DNA of 45,856 nucleotides from SAR202 cluster bacterium bin90 (GCA_002238855.1 MPND01000030.1:1-45856), one strand, 5' to 3'. Counted from the first letter of the stretch, positions 33,630-43,527 are shown. Numbers and translations are program-made. Notes: a model not told the origin generated them from the letters alone.

Positions 33630-35390
33630 ATGACAACCTCTTCTTCATTTCCAATCATAAGCAAGCCTGCCATTGAGGACATGGAGACGAAGCCGAATCT
33701 CGACTATGACAAGGTTCGCGGCAACTTCGACTGGCAGCAGATGTATGAAGAGCTTGATTGGCAGCCTGGCGGCGGTTTGAACAAGGCGCATGAGGCCATT
33801 GATCGCCACGCGAACGGGCGCAACCGCGACAAGATCGCGATGATCTGGGAAGGAAAGAACGGCGAGAAGGAGACCTACACCTTCGGTCAGATGAAGGAGC
33901 AGTCCAATAAGTTCGCCAATGTTCTAAAAAGCCTCGGCATCGAGAAGGGCGACCGTGTTTTCATCTACATGGAACGGCTACCTGAGCTTTACTTTGCGTT
34001 CTTCGGCATCCTGAAAGTCGGGGCGATTGCGGGGCCGTTGTTTTCGGCGTTCGGCCCTGACCCCGTTAAGGACAGGATGCAGGACAGCGAGGCGAAAGTG
34101 CTAGTCACGCAGCCGGACCTGCGGCGCAAGATCACACCGATCATCCCTGAGCTGTTCGAGCTTCAGCACATGGTTATCGTAAACAAGAACAACCGCGACC
34201 CGCAGCCTCTAATGTCTGGTGACCTCAGCTACGAAGAGGAAATGGCTAAGGCGACGGCGAACTTCGATACGGTCATTACCAGTCAGTACGACTACTCAAT
34301 AATGCACTATACATCGGGCACGACTGGCAAGCCTAAGGGTGCGGTACACCGGCATCAGGCAGTGGTGCAGCAGTATGCCACCGGCAAGTGGGCGCTCGAC
34401 CTGCAGGAAGACGATATCTACTTCTGCACGGCGGATCCGGGCTGGGTTACGGGCACATCTTACGGAATGCTTGCGCCGTGGACTAACGGAGTCACGCAGC
34501 TCATCTACGAGGGCGGCTTCCGCGCAAGCAAGTGGTATCAGCTGATACAGGACTACAATGTAACTGTCTTCTACACGGCGCCAACCGCCATCAGGATGCT
34601 GATGAAGTCAGGTGATGATGTTCCCAAGCGATACGACATGTCCTCCCTGCGCTTTATGGCGAGCGTAGGCGAGCCATTGAATCCGGAGGCGGTTGTCTGG
34701 GGCAACGATGTTTTCGGCATGCCGTTCCACGATAACTGGTGGCAGACGGAGACGGGCGCGATAATGTGCGCGAATTACGCCTGCCAGGACGTAAATCCAG
34801 GTTCCATGGGCAGGCCCATACCCGGAGTGGAGCTAGGAGTCGTGGATGACGAGTTCGAGCCGGTACCAGCCGGCCAGGACGGGAATTTGGTTGTGCGACC
34901 GAACTGGCCCTCGATGTTCCACGCATACTGGAACAACACCGAAATGTATAACTCGCGCTTCCGAAAGGGCTGGTACATTACGGGCGACACGGCGCGAGTC
35001 GATGAGGATGGATATTTCTGGTTCGTTGGACGCGCGGACGATGTCATCAACACAGCCGGGCACCTCGTGGGGCCGTTCGAAGTCGAAAGCGCGCTTATCG
35101 AGCATCCCGCCGTCGCCGAGGCAGGCGTCATCGGCAAACCCGACCCGATTGCAATGGAAGTCGTGAAGGCGTTCGTGTCACTAAAGGACGGCTATGAAGA
35201 GTCGACCGAACTGCGGCGCGACATAATGCGCTTCAGCAGGCAGAAGCTGGCCGCCGCGGTCGCGCCGCGCGAGCTAGACTTCGTGCCGACCCTGCCAAAG
35301 ACTCGCAGCGGCAAAATCATGCGGCGTCTATTGAAGGCTAGGGAACTTGGTCTGCCGGAGGGCGATACGAGTACACTTGAAGACGACTAG
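33630..35390 (+). CDS. acsA: acetyl-CoA synthetase (AMP-forming)
   Basis: The 586-residue ANL-superfamily enzyme activates acetate, or a similar short acid, to its CoA ester. The phosphate-binding YTSGTTGKPKGAVHRHQ, DNWWQTETGA, the hinge region YITGDTARVDEDGYFWFVGRADDVI and C-terminal LPKTRSGKIMRR (with the acetylation-prone lysine) are all clear. It is shorter than the 650-residue enterobacterial Acs, like the Bacillus AcsA form. The frame opens at 33558, but GGAGG before the ATG at 33630 sets the start. Confidence 0.92.
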   Translation: MTTSSSFPIISKPAIEDMETKPNLDYDKVRGNFDWQQMYEELDWQPGGGLNKAHEAIDRHANGRNRDKIAMIWEGKNGEKETYTFGQMKEQSNKFANVLKSLGIEKGDRVFIYMERLPELYFAFFGILKVGAIAGPLFSAFGPDPVKDRMQDSEAKVLVTQPDLRRKITPIIPELFELQHMVIVNKNNRDPQPLMSGDLSYEEEMAKATANFDTVITSQYDYSIMHYTSGTTGKPKGAVHRHQAVVQQYATGKWALDLQEDDIYFCTADPGWVTGTSYGMLAPWTNGVTQLIYEGGFRASKWYQLIQDYNVTVFYTAPTAIRMLMKSGDDVPKRYDMSSLRFMASVGEPLNPEAVVWGNDVFGMPFHDNWWQTETGAIMCANYACQDVNPGSMGRPIPGVELGVVDDEFEPVPAGQDGNLVVRPNWPSMFHAYWNNTEMYNSRFRKGWYITGDTARVDEDGYFWFVGRADDVINTAGHLVGPFEVESALIEHPAVAEAGVIGKPDPIAMEVVKAFVSLKDGYEESTELRRDIMRFSRQKLAAAVAPRELDFVPTLPKTRSGKIMRRLLKARELGLPEGDTSTLEDD

Positions 35391-35445
35391 AAATTCATTA
35401 ACTGATGAGCGAGCGTCATTGAATTCGTACCGAGAGAGGTCTTAG

Positions 35446-36678
35446 ATGAAAATTAGCTGGTTCCACCTGATGCCCTACCGGTTCCTGCCGAAGGACTTCG
35501 AGGACAAGTACCGCAGCGTCTGGGTGGATGTGCCCAGCCATCTGTTCGAGGCGAACAAGGCGCATCAACTCTACAACGAGTATCTCGATGAACTCGAATT
35601 TGCTGATGAGGTAGGCTTTGACGGTATCTGCGTCAACGAGCATCACAACAATGCATACGGGATAATGCCAAGCCCGAACATCACAGCAGCCACTCTGACA
35701 CGGCGTACCAAGGACGCGGCCATTATCGTGCTGGGCAACAGCCTCGCGCTGTACAACCCGCCACTGCGCGTTGCCGAAGAGTTCGCGATGCTGGACTGCA
35801 TCAGCGGGGGGCGTCTTGTCGCGGGCTTCCCCGTCGGCACTTCGATGGATACCAACTTCGCCTATGGCGTCAATCCTGCTACTCTGCGCGAGAAGTATTA
35901 TGAGGCGCACGACTTGGTGATGAAGGCCTGGACCGAGCCTGATATGTTCGCGTTCAACGGCAAATATAACCAGGTTCGATACGCCAATATCTGGCCTCGC
36001 CCACTGCAGAAGCCACATCCGCCAGTATGGATTCCAGGTGGCGGCAGCGTCGAAACCTGGGAGTGGACGAGCCGCATGAATTATGTCTATTGCTACCTTA
36101 GCTACTCAGGGTACAAGCGGGGCATACAGGTGATGGACGGCTACTGGAAGGAAATGGAACGGCTCGGCACTGACGACAACCCTTACCGCGCCGGGTTCCT
36201 GCAGCTTGTGTGCGTCGCGGAGACCGACGAGAAGGCGAAGGAGCTTTACGCCGAACATGTAGAGTACTTCTATAAGAAGTGCCTGCATGTGTATGAGGGC
36301 TTTGCGGATGCTCCGGGATACCGCACGATTCGCACATTGAAGGCCGGGGCAGTTGCCCAGCTGGGCGCCGCCGCCAACCAGACGAGACAAGCGATGACCT
36401 GGGACGACTTTGTTGAGCAAGGTTATGTGATCGCGGGCAGCCCGAAGACGGTCATTGAGAATCTGCGTGGAGCTGTAGAAGGTCTGCGTGTGGGGCATCT
36501 GATGGTCCTGCTTCAGATTGGTAGCATGCCTAAAGACCTCACGATGAAGAACACCGAAATGTTCGCGACGGAAGTTTATCCAGAACTACAGGGCATGTGG
36601 GACGAATACGAGGACCACTGGTGGCCGCAGCCTATAGAGGAGCCGGAAGTCGCGGGGATGGCGTCGGCAGGGCCATAG
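35446..36678 (+). CDS. luciferase-like (LLM class) flavin-dependent monooxygenase
   Basis: The 410-residue protein has the bacterial-luciferase TIM barrel: MKISWFHLMPYR, LDELEFADEVGFDGICVNEHHNN, EEFAMLDCISGGRLVAGFPVG, and KPHPPVWIPGGGS. FMN or F420 could be the cofactor; FMN with a separate reductase is more usual for forms with the EHH motif. The substrate is unknown. It is followed at 116 bases by an alpha/beta-hydrolase gene, a pairing that recalls oxidative ring- or chain-cleavage pathways. GAGAGG six bases upstream supports the start. Confidence 0.87.
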   Translation: MKISWFHLMPYRFLPKDFEDKYRSVWVDVPSHLFEANKAHQLYNEYLDELEFADEVGFDGICVNEHHNNAYGIMPSPNITAATLTRRTKDAAIIVLGNSLALYNPPLRVAEEFAMLDCISGGRLVAGFPVGTSMDTNFAYGVNPATLREKYYEAHDLVMKAWTEPDMFAFNGKYNQVRYANIWPRPLQKPHPPVWIPGGGSVETWEWTSRMNYVYCYLSYSGYKRGIQVMDGYWKEMERLGTDDNPYRAGFLQLVCVAETDEKAKELYAEHVEYFYKKCLHVYEGFADAPGYRTIRTLKAGAVAQLGAAANQTRQAMTWDDFVEQGYVIAGSPKTVIENLRGAVEGLRVGHLMVLLQIGSMPKDLTMKNTEMFATEVYPELQGMWDEYEDHWWPQPIEEPEVAGMASAGP

Positions 36679-36711
36679 CATAGAACGGCGAATTTGAGAG
36701 ATGAATCTATG

Positions 36712-36733
36712 GGCAGGCACAAGGCCTGCCTAT
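36712..36733 (+). terminator. weak terminator-like hairpin after the monooxygenase gene
   Basis: GGCAGGC / GCCTGCC, a seven-base stem with five-base loop, is followed by TATACTTT. It is too short of T residues to be sure, and the hydrolase gene downstream may still be read through. Confidence 0.4.
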
Positions 36734-36793
36734 ACTTTGCGTGGTACAGAATTCAACAGCAATGATGTGCTGAATATCAAGAGGGCATAGTAA

Positions 36794-37588
36794 ATGGTAA
36801 CCCAACAGAATGGTCAGGTTGTGACGGTAGGCGGCGCAGAAATCGAAGTCGCGAGCAAGGGCAGTGGCCAACCGCTCGTCTATCTGCACGGCGCTTTTGG
36901 TTATAGGGGATGGCATCCGTTCATGGACGCCCTCGCCGAAGACTTCACAGTTTATGCGCCTATCCAGCCCGGTTTCGCTGACAGTGCTCCGGGACCCGAG
37001 GATATTGACGAATTGTTGGACCTCACGCTTTACCACTTCGACCTGCTTGATGCCCTGGGACTGGAAGCGCCGAATGTTGTCGGACACTTCCTCGGAGGCA
37101 TGATTGCTGCGGAAATGGCGTCGATTCGTCCTGACAGCATCAGAAAGCTCGTGCTGGCCGCTCCTGCGGGGATTTGGCTTGACGACGAACCAGGCGTTGA
37201 CTACTTCGCAACGCCGATGGAGGAACTACGCGGCATTCTGTTCGCTGATCCGAATTCGGACGCGGCCAAGTCAGTGCTGCCTGAGCCTGCGGATGACCTT
37301 GAGCGCGGCACGCAAATATTGGAGCGTGTGCGCTCGCTAGCCACTGTGGGAAAGTTCCTTTGGCCGATACCGGACAAGGGATTGAAGAAGCGGATGGGGC
37401 GCATAAAGGCACGTACCCTAGTAGTCGTAGGCGATCAGGACAAGGTTGTACCGGCGTCATACGGCAATGAGTTCGGAAGCCGCATCGCGGGTGCGTCAGT
37501 GCATACGATGTCAGGCACAGGGCATATGATGATGCTGGAGCAGCCGGGGGAATTTGCGCGAGCGGTGAAAGATTTCTTGCAGGGCTAA
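36794..37588 (+). CDS. alpha/beta-hydrolase-fold protein with nucleophile serine replaced by phenylalanine
   Basis: The 264-residue protein has the complete fold pattern: oxyanion LHGAFGYRGW, a strand before the elbow (NVVGHFLGG), the acid residue in VVGDQDKVVP, and the histidine in GTGHMMMLEQP. The nucleophile-elbow motif that should read GHSLGG has Phe99 (TTC at 37088-37090) in place of serine. It is therefore either a non-hydrolytic member, an inactivated gene, or carries a C-to-T change. It lies behind the flavin monooxygenase and ahead of a hairpin shared with the convergent aminopeptidase gene. Confidence 0.85.
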   Translation: MVTQQNGQVVTVGGAEIEVASKGSGQPLVYLHGAFGYRGWHPFMDALAEDFTVYAPIQPGFADSAPGPEDIDELLDLTLYHFDLLDALGLEAPNVVGHFLGGMIAAEMASIRPDSIRKLVLAAPAGIWLDDEPGVDYFATPMEELRGILFADPNSDAAKSVLPEPADDLERGTQILERVRSLATVGKFLWPIPDKGLKKRMGRIKARTLVVVGDQDKVVPASYGNEFGSRIAGASVHTMSGTGHMMMLEQPGEFARAVKDFLQG

Positions 37589-37620
37589 CTTCTGCCTTCA
37601 TAGTCGCATTCGGTAATGTG

Positions 37621-37654
37621 AACGCCGCCCCGTATCTGACTATGAGGCGGCGTT
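37621..37654. terminator. hairpin between convergent hydrolase and aminopeptidase genes
   Basis: AACGCCGCC / GGCGGCGTT, a nine-base perfect stem with a 16-base loop, sits in the 89-base convergent gap. T-runs are short on both strands, so strength is uncertain. Confidence 0.55.
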
Positions 37655-37677
37655 TGTGTAGATCTGGTGGACTTGTA

Positions 37678-40275
37678 CTATCCGACAAACCAGTCTGCGA
37701 GTTCGTTCCGGTTGCGTTCTAGCCAGGCAGCGTTAAGTCGTATGCGTTCTAGCGACTGACTGATGGTGCGCGCTCCACCGGGCGCGGGGTTGTCTGAGAA
37801 GAAGCGCTCAACGTCGTCGTGCATTTCCAGCGTTGTGAACGCAGAGGCAATACCAACGAGACGCATGATGGCGAATCCACCTTCGCCGTAACGCCTGTCG
37901 AGTTCCGGCCAGTTGTCTTTCAGGAACTGCCACGCAAGGTCGCGGCCCTGAGTGTTGCCCGCGACGAGAGTAATGACGCTCACAGTATCGTGTACCCGTA
38001 CTTCGTCGCCGAGCGAGCGGTTAAGGGTTTCTTCAAGTAGCGCCTTGTCCTCAAACGAGGTCAGGCCATACAGGAATCTAACCTTCTCCTCCTGGAGCGG
38101 TGTGTCTCCTCGGAGTTGCCACATCGCATCATACTCGGAGCGGCCGCCTATCTTTGCCGCGAGACGGAAGACGATACCTCGAATGTCAGGGCTGACGCTT
38201 GCCGGGTCGTCGGCGTAGGTTGCGAATCGCCTTGCAGCTTCTCGAAGGGCGTTTTCGTCGTCGTTGGCTCCCACGTGATTCAGGACAGTGCTGCGAAGCA
38301 GGGCGTCCATGTGGGACTCGTTTGGCTTCGCTTCCCAGCCGACCTGTGCGGCGACCTGCTGGAATATGCCGCGTGAAAACGCCTGGAAGTTGCCATAGAA
38401 ACCTTCGTCCGACAGCAAGTTGTCTAAGCCGCCCAAATTGGATGATAGGTCGGCGCAGACGGGAGCATTGTCCTCATTCTGATACGCCTCGGCGATAGTC
38501 AGGAAATCAGTCGCAGGTATGATTCCCGCACGGCTGAGGGCAAAAGCGTCGTTTTGAATGCCGAGCCTGTCGATCGGTGTCAGCGCCTTCGATCTGATGG
38601 GTTCTACAAGCCGCTGCAAGTCGGCGCTAGGGTATTTTACGCGGTAGAACCCGGTCTGCTCCGGGTTGACCTTCGTCCATGAGTCGTCGCCTGAACCGGA
38701 GTCGGAAACATCCCAAGAGAGTGACCTCGTGTCCATCAGCGTCCCTGCGCTGTCAGAGCCACCGCCTGTGTATACGCCGACAGGCACCCTCCACAGCGTC
38801 TCGTCGGCGTCTCCCGATTCAAGGATGGAGTCGTACAGGAAGCGGCGCTGCGTCAAGTGCAGGCCTATGTTTCCACTGCTGCGCTCGATTCCGACGTCCA
38901 ACATAGGATAGCCGGTCTGCAGGACCCAGCTGTCCATGATTTCTGCCACCGGCTCGCCGGACACATCGGCCAGCGCGTTCCAAAGGTCGGATCGTTCGGC
39001 GTTGTCGTACTGGTGCGTGGTCAGGTACTTGTTCAAGCCCTGCCGGAAGGTCTCTTCGCCCAGGAAGCTCTCCAGCATTCTGAGGATTGACCCGCCCTTA
39101 CTGTAGCTGATCGCGTCGAATAATTCGCCAATCTGCGCGGGGTTGCTGACCTCCTGCTCGATTGGGTGCGAGTTGCGTAGCCCGTCGAGGCTGAGGGCAC
39201 GATTTGTGTCGCTGGAGACGAACTGCGTCCAGACCTCCCAGTCAGGGAAGAGGTTGTCGGTCGCCTTGTCTCCCATCCATGAGGCGAAGCTCTCGTTGAG
39301 CCAGAGGTCGTTCCACCAGGCCATTGTAACTAGGTCGCCGAACCACATATGGGCCATTTCGTGGGCAATGATGGCGGCGACAATCTGACGCGTTCCAACA
39401 GAGGTGTTTTCCGGATCAACGAGCAGCGCGGTCTCCCGGTATGTTATTGCGCCCCAGTTCTCCATCGCGCCCGCGGCGAAGTCAGGGATTGCAAAGTGGT
39501 CAAGTTTGGGAAGAGGATAGGGAATGCCGAAGTAGTCGTTGAAGTACTTCAACAGACGTATGGAGGTCTCCAGCGCGAATCTACCCTGCTCTTCGCGGCC
39601 CCTAGTCGTGAAGACGCGCATAAGAGTGCCATTGTCTCCGACTTCCTCGATATAAGAAAGGTCCCCTACGATAAATGCCAGTAAGTAGGTGGACATAATT
39701 GGAGTCTCTGCGTAATTGACTGACTTGACCCCTGGGCGTATCGCTTCTTCGCTTACAATCGGCATATTGGAGACGGCAGTCATCTCGGCGGGAACTACAA
39801 GTGTAAGCTCGAAGGTCGCCTTGAGCGAGGGCTCATCCCAGCAGGGGAATGCGCGGCGTGCATCCGTGGCTTCCAATTGCGTAGTCGCCATAAAGCGTTC
39901 ATTGCCGTCAATGTCGGTGTAGCTGCTGCGGTAGAAGCCCCTCAGCTTGTCGTTCAGCTCGCCTGTAAACTCGATTGAGAGTGTTGCCTCGCCAGCCGGC
40001 AATACGACTCCAAACTGAAAGCTGGCGGTCTCGTCCTCTTCGTTCAACAGGGTGCTCTGAGCCGCGAGCTCCGTACCGTCGGACAATGTTATTGAGCAGG
40101 ACTGAATCGCAATCTCTATCGAATTAAGAGTGATGGATGTTGTGGGAGATAGAATATCAATCTGAATCCTCTCACTGCCGGTGAATGTGAATGTACTGAA
40201 GTCGGGCTCCAAGGTTATCCGGTATTTCCAGGGCTTGACGTTTGCCGGGACCAAGATTGCGTTTGATGTTGTCAT
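37678..40275 (-). CDS. M1-family aminopeptidase
   Basis: The 865-residue zinc aminopeptidase has the exopeptidase motif GAMENWGAITYRE and the zinc site HEMAHMWFGDLVTMAWWNDLWLNESF (two histidines, catalytic glutamate and third-ligand glutamate 18 residues on). An N-terminal beta-saddle domain and the ERAP1-like C-terminal helical domain complete the usual four-domain layout. No signal peptide is seen, so it is probably cytoplasmic and trims N-terminal residues from peptides. It lies 35 bases after the enoyl-CoA hydratase gene on the same strand. Confidence 0.92.
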   Translation of the reverse strand: MTTSNAILVPANVKPWKYRITLEPDFSTFTFTGSERIQIDILSPTTSITLNSIEIAIQSCSITLSDGTELAAQSTLLNEEDETASFQFGVVLPAGEATLSIEFTGELNDKLRGFYRSSYTDIDGNERFMATTQLEATDARRAFPCWDEPSLKATFELTLVVPAEMTAVSNMPIVSEEAIRPGVKSVNYAETPIMSTYLLAFIVGDLSYIEEVGDNGTLMRVFTTRGREEQGRFALETSIRLLKYFNDYFGIPYPLPKLDHFAIPDFAAGAMENWGAITYRETALLVDPENTSVGTRQIVAAIIAHEMAHMWFGDLVTMAWWNDLWLNESFASWMGDKATDNLFPDWEVWTQFVSSDTNRALSLDGLRNSHPIEQEVSNPAQIGELFDAISYSKGGSILRMLESFLGEETFRQGLNKYLTTHQYDNAERSDLWNALADVSGEPVAEIMDSWVLQTGYPMLDVGIERSSGNIGLHLTQRRFLYDSILESGDADETLWRVPVGVYTGGGSDSAGTLMDTRSLSWDVSDSGSGDDSWTKVNPEQTGFYRVKYPSADLQRLVEPIRSKALTPIDRLGIQNDAFALSRAGIIPATDFLTIAEAYQNEDNAPVCADLSSNLGGLDNLLSDEGFYGNFQAFSRGIFQQVAAQVGWEAKPNESHMDALLRSTVLNHVGANDDENALREAARRFATYADDPASVSPDIRGIVFRLAAKIGGRSEYDAMWQLRGDTPLQEEKVRFLYGLTSFEDKALLEETLNRSLGDEVRVHDTVSVITLVAGNTQGRDLAWQFLKDNWPELDRRYGEGGFAIMRLVGIASAFTTLEMHDDVERFFSDNPAPGGARTISQSLERIRLNAAWLERNRNELADWFVG

Positions 40276-40310
40276 TGATTCCTCTCAATGGTGGTTGTTT
40301 CACGTTCCAG

Positions 40311-41090
40311 TTAGCTTGCTGTCCAGTTGGGCTTGCGCTTTTCGGAAAAAGCAAGCGGCCCTTCAACGAAGTCGTCGGACGCTGCGGCCTTCAGTTGCTC
40401 CGAGTAGGTGCGATTGAGGGCAATGTCGAGAGGCCAGTCATAGCCACTAGTTGCCATCTGCTTGCTTGCGCGCGCTGAGAGGGGCGCTACCTCGAGGATT
40501 TCGTTAGCCCAGCGTTCTGCGGTTGCCATCAGGTCTTTTAGAGGGACAACCTCGTTTACGAGACCGAGGCGATATGCTTCTTGTACGGGAATGCGTCGCG
40601 CCGTGAGGAGCATGCCCATTGCAATCTTGTAAGGGACGTGGCGCGGTAGCCTGTGGACGCCGCCTGCGCCCGCAATCAGACCGACGCGCGGCTCAGGTAG
40701 GCCGACCTCTGCATGGTCGGCGGCGATGATAATGTCGCATGCCATCGCTAGTTCCAGGCCGCCACCGAGAGCGTAGCCGTTCACCGCCGCAATGATGGGC
40801 TTCCAGCATTCGAAGTTGGAAGTAATGCCGCCAAATCGTGCAATCTCGCCCGAGCGGTCGCGCCGTCCTCGCTCCGCGGTGTATCGGAGGTCGTTGCCAG
40901 CGCTGAATGCTCGCTCGCCCGTTCCGGTGAGTATCGCTACCCATACATCGGGGTCGTCACGAAAGTCGCAGAAAGCCTGGTAAAGCTCCGCGTTGGCGGG
41001 TGGGTGAAGCGCATTGAGGCGTTCCGGCCTTGTGATGGTCACATAGGCGATGCGCCCCTTCTTTTCGTAAGTAATGAACTCGTAGGACAT
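40311..41090 (-). CDS. enoyl-CoA hydratase/isomerase family protein
   Basis: The 259-residue crotonase-fold protein has RPERLNALHPPANAEL, the oxyanion-hole segments FSAGNDLRYT and NGYALGGGLELAMACDI, and PEPRVGLIAGAGGVHRLPR. The acid pair expected of hydratases is partly kept (Glu in PEPRVG). It acts on enoyl-CoA in acid degradation, though substrates vary in this family. It may be cotranscribed with the nitroreductase upstream (69 bases) and aminopeptidase downstream. Confidence 0.9.
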   Translation of the reverse strand: MSYEFITYEKKGRIAYVTITRPERLNALHPPANAELYQAFCDFRDDPDVWVAILTGTGERAFSAGNDLRYTAERGRRDRSGEIARFGGITSNFECWKPIIAAVNGYALGGGLELAMACDIIIAADHAEVGLPEPRVGLIAGAGGVHRLPRHVPYKIAMGMLLTARRIPVQEAYRLGLVNEVVPLKDLMATAERWANEILEVAPLSARASKQMATSGYDWPLDIALNRTYSEQLKAAASDDFVEGPLAFSEKRKPNWTAS

Positions 41091-41159
41091 TATTCTCTCC
41101 TCGTAAGAGCGTGCTTTGTGTCGAATGGAATTATAACAGTAGCGTAGAGGCCAGATTGC

Positions 41160-41762
41160 CTATGCCCAGCCGTCCCAATGAGTGACTTCCTCGATCGGCT
41201 TTCTGCGCGTAGGCCCGTAGCGCACACCATCTGCTGGGTATCCGATGGGCAGCAATGCTGCGGTTTCCACATGATCTGGGATGCCCAGAATCTCATGAAC
41301 CTCGTCCTCGTACTGCTTGTGGAATGTCGTGAGCACGCTTCCCAGTCCGAGGGCGCGGGCGGCCAAGAGAATATTTTGCACTGCCGGGTATATCGATGAG
41401 CCGGTGGTTAGATTTGTCGAGCCGCCGTGTTCGATGCAGGCGAGGAGCAGTACCGGCGCCTCATCCATGTGTTCCACAAGATGGGTCGCTGACCGGAGAA
41501 TGCGTGGGTTCACATCCTGAAGCCATTGCAGGTTTGGCAATGCCTGGCGTCCGGCCCGGCGATAGATTTCGGAAATCTTAGCGCGCAGTTCATCATCCTG
41601 GATAATCATGAAATGCCACATCTGGCGGTTGGTTCCGCTCGGGGCCTTCGACGCGGCTTCAAGTATCTTGTCCAGTGCCTCCTTTGGCACGGGGTCGGAC
41701 TTGAAATAGCGGATCGCCCGTTGCGTGTGCATGGCTTCAAAAAGGCCAATATCTTCGCTCAT
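41160..41762 (-). CDS. nitroreductase-family FMN protein
   Basis: The 200-residue protein has the FMN-binding N terminus (MHTQRAIRYFKSDPVPKEALDKILEAASKAPSGTN), the SSIYPAVQNILLAARALGLGSVLTT core, and ALLPIGYPADG near the C terminus. Members reduce nitroaromatics, quinones or enones with NAD(P)H and act as dimers. The natural substrate is unknown. It is divergent from the flavin oxidoreductase gene at 41893, with 130 bases between. Confidence 0.9.
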   Translation of the reverse strand: MSEDIGLFEAMHTQRAIRYFKSDPVPKEALDKILEAASKAPSGTNRQMWHFMIIQDDELRAKISEIYRRAGRQALPNLQWLQDVNPRILRSATHLVEHMDEAPVLLLACIEHGGSTNLTTGSSIYPAVQNILLAARALGLGSVLTTFHKQYEDEVHEILGIPDHVETAALLPIGYPADGVRYGPTRRKPIEEVTHWDGWA

Positions 41763-41892
41763 AACGTACTCCTGACTAATGCTGAATTTCAGTGGAGATT
41801 ATATCTTATCGCACTCTTGGATTGTGTGCGGCAGGCATTACGCTCTGTTAAGATAGGCGGGCAAAATCTGAAAATAATTGGAGGCAGCTAAG

Positions 41893-42912
41893 ATGAAGGT
41901 CGGAACTGGAATGCAGGGTGGTCTGGTGGCGGAAATTCCTGAGAAGGTTCGCAAGGCGGAAGAACTGGGCTACGACTTCTTTTCGACCAGCGAAACGAAG
42001 CATAACCCGTTCGTCACCGCCGCTCTCGCCGCAGAGCATGTCCGGCGCGCGCAAGTTCGGACGTCCATTGCCTTGGCGTTCGCACGAAGCCCAATGGATA
42101 CCGCCTACAATGCCTGGGACCTGCAGTCTTTGTCGGGTGGCAAGTTCCAGTTAGGCATGGGCAGCCAGGTTCGTGGACATATTGTCAGGCGATTCAACAT
42201 GCCTTGGGGCAGACCAGCGGCCAGAATGCGCGAGTACATCCAGGCGCTGCGTCACATCTGGGGAAGCTGGCAGGACGGCACGCGACTGAACTTCCAAGGG
42301 GACTTCTACAATTTCAACCTTATGCCTCCATTTTTTACACCGGATCCGATCGATCACCCCGACATAAAGGTGTACATTGCGGCAGTCAATGAGCGGATGC
42401 TTCAAGTTGCTGGCGAAGTTTGTGACGGCGTACTTCTCCATTCGTTCGGCACGTTCAAATATATCAACGATGTCGTTGTCCCCAACTTACAGAAAGGCGC
42501 GGATAAGGCAGGCAGAACCCTTGCCGACATCGATATCAACGGGGGCGGGTACATCATCACTGGTCCGAGCGAGGAGAACATAGAACGCAGCAGGCAGGAG
42601 GTGAAGAACGCCATATCGTTCTACGCCTCGACGCGCAGCTACGCTCCCGTGATGAACCATCACGGCTGGAACGATACGGCGCAGCAACTGTATCGTATGT
42701 CCGTGGATAACAAGTGGGGAGAGATGGGGTCACTCATTACCGACGAAATGTTGGATGAGTTTGCCATCGTGGGTAGCTACGACGAGATCGTTGACAAGAT
42801 TAAGCAGACGTTCGGGCCATTCGCGAGTTCGCTGAGCTTTTCGATTCCGGTGAGCACCGGCGAGGATGAGGAAGTACTCAAGGATATGATCGCGCGACTG
42901 AAAGAAAATTAG
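41893..42912 (+). CDS. LLM-class flavin/F420-dependent oxidoreductase
   Basis: The 339-residue luciferase-like TIM-barrel protein has MKVGTGMQGGLVAEIPEKVRKAEELGYDFFSTSETKHNPF at the start, then TAYNAWDLQSLSGGKFQLGMGSQVRGHI, and DIKVYIAAVNERMLQVAGEVCDGVLLH. This resembles the mycobacterial MSMEG_2256-type F420-dependent subgroup more than the FMN monooxygenase at 35446. GGAGG eight bases upstream sets the ATG at 41893 rather than the earlier 41878. The substrate is unknown. Confidence 0.87.
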   Translation: MKVGTGMQGGLVAEIPEKVRKAEELGYDFFSTSETKHNPFVTAALAAEHVRRAQVRTSIALAFARSPMDTAYNAWDLQSLSGGKFQLGMGSQVRGHIVRRFNMPWGRPAARMREYIQALRHIWGSWQDGTRLNFQGDFYNFNLMPPFFTPDPIDHPDIKVYIAAVNERMLQVAGEVCDGVLLHSFGTFKYINDVVVPNLQKGADKAGRTLADIDINGGGYIITGPSEENIERSRQEVKNAISFYASTRSYAPVMNHHGWNDTAQQLYRMSVDNKWGEMGSLITDEMLDEFAIVGSYDEIVDKIKQTFGPFASSLSFSIPVSTGEDEEVLKDMIARLKEN

Positions 42913-42918
42913 GGCGAA

Positions 42919-43527
42919 TCAAAGCTGAATCTTGCGCGGTGGGACACGGTGCCGTTCGCGTCTTATGATGTCTTCGATCTCAAGCGCGGCTTCGTCGGTG
43001 GCGTCAGTGTGGTGGACGACAGTGTAATCGAACTTTTCGGCTTCCTGAAGTTCGTGGCGCGCCTGCTCAATACGTGCAATCAGCGCATCGTCCGATTCGG
43101 TGTTGCGCCCGCGCAGCCTGCGCTCTAGCTCTTCACCACTTGGCGGGGCGAGGAAGATGAAGAGGGCGTCCGGCACCAGGCTGCGAATTGTTGCCGCGCC
43201 TTGGACATCAATCTTCAGGATGACGTCCTGGCCTCGTGCCATCGCGTCCATCACCTGTGACTTGGGAACGCCGTAGTAGTTGCCAAAGACGTTCGCCCAC
43301 TCCAGCAGCTCTTCGTTGGCGATCATAGACTCAAACTGCCGGGTGCTGATAAAGTGGTAGTCCATGCCGTCGTGTTCACCGTTGCGCTTGAGGCGAGTTG
43401 TGACGGTCACCGTGAAATGGTAGGGTCTGCCGGCTTCCCTCAAGCGGGAGAGCAGCAAGTCCTTGCCCACTCCGGATGGGCCGGACAGCACGAGCAGCAG
43501 GGGGTTGGAATGGACGGGCGCTTCCAT
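42919..43527 (-). CDS. gmk: guanylate kinase
   Basis: The 202-residue kinase phosphorylates GMP to GDP. The P-loop GPSGVGKD, the GMP-binding TRLKRNGEHDGMDYHFIS, GNYYGVPKSQV and LKIDVQGAA are all present. P-loop Asp-Leu replaces the usual Ser/Thr after GK, which is seen in a minority of members. The start is ATG at 43527 or GTG at 43530; either way it overlaps the stop of the upstream TyrA-like gene, so the two are coupled. Confidence 0.93.
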   Translation of the reverse strand: MEAPVHSNPLLLVLSGPSGVGKDLLLSRLREAGRPYHFTVTVTTRLKRNGEHDGMDYHFISTRQFESMIANEELLEWANVFGNYYGVPKSQVMDAMARGQDVILKIDVQGAATIRSLVPDALFIFLAPPSGEELERRLRGRNTESDDALIARIEQARHELQEAEKFDYTVVHHTDATDEAALEIEDIIRRERHRVPPRKIQL

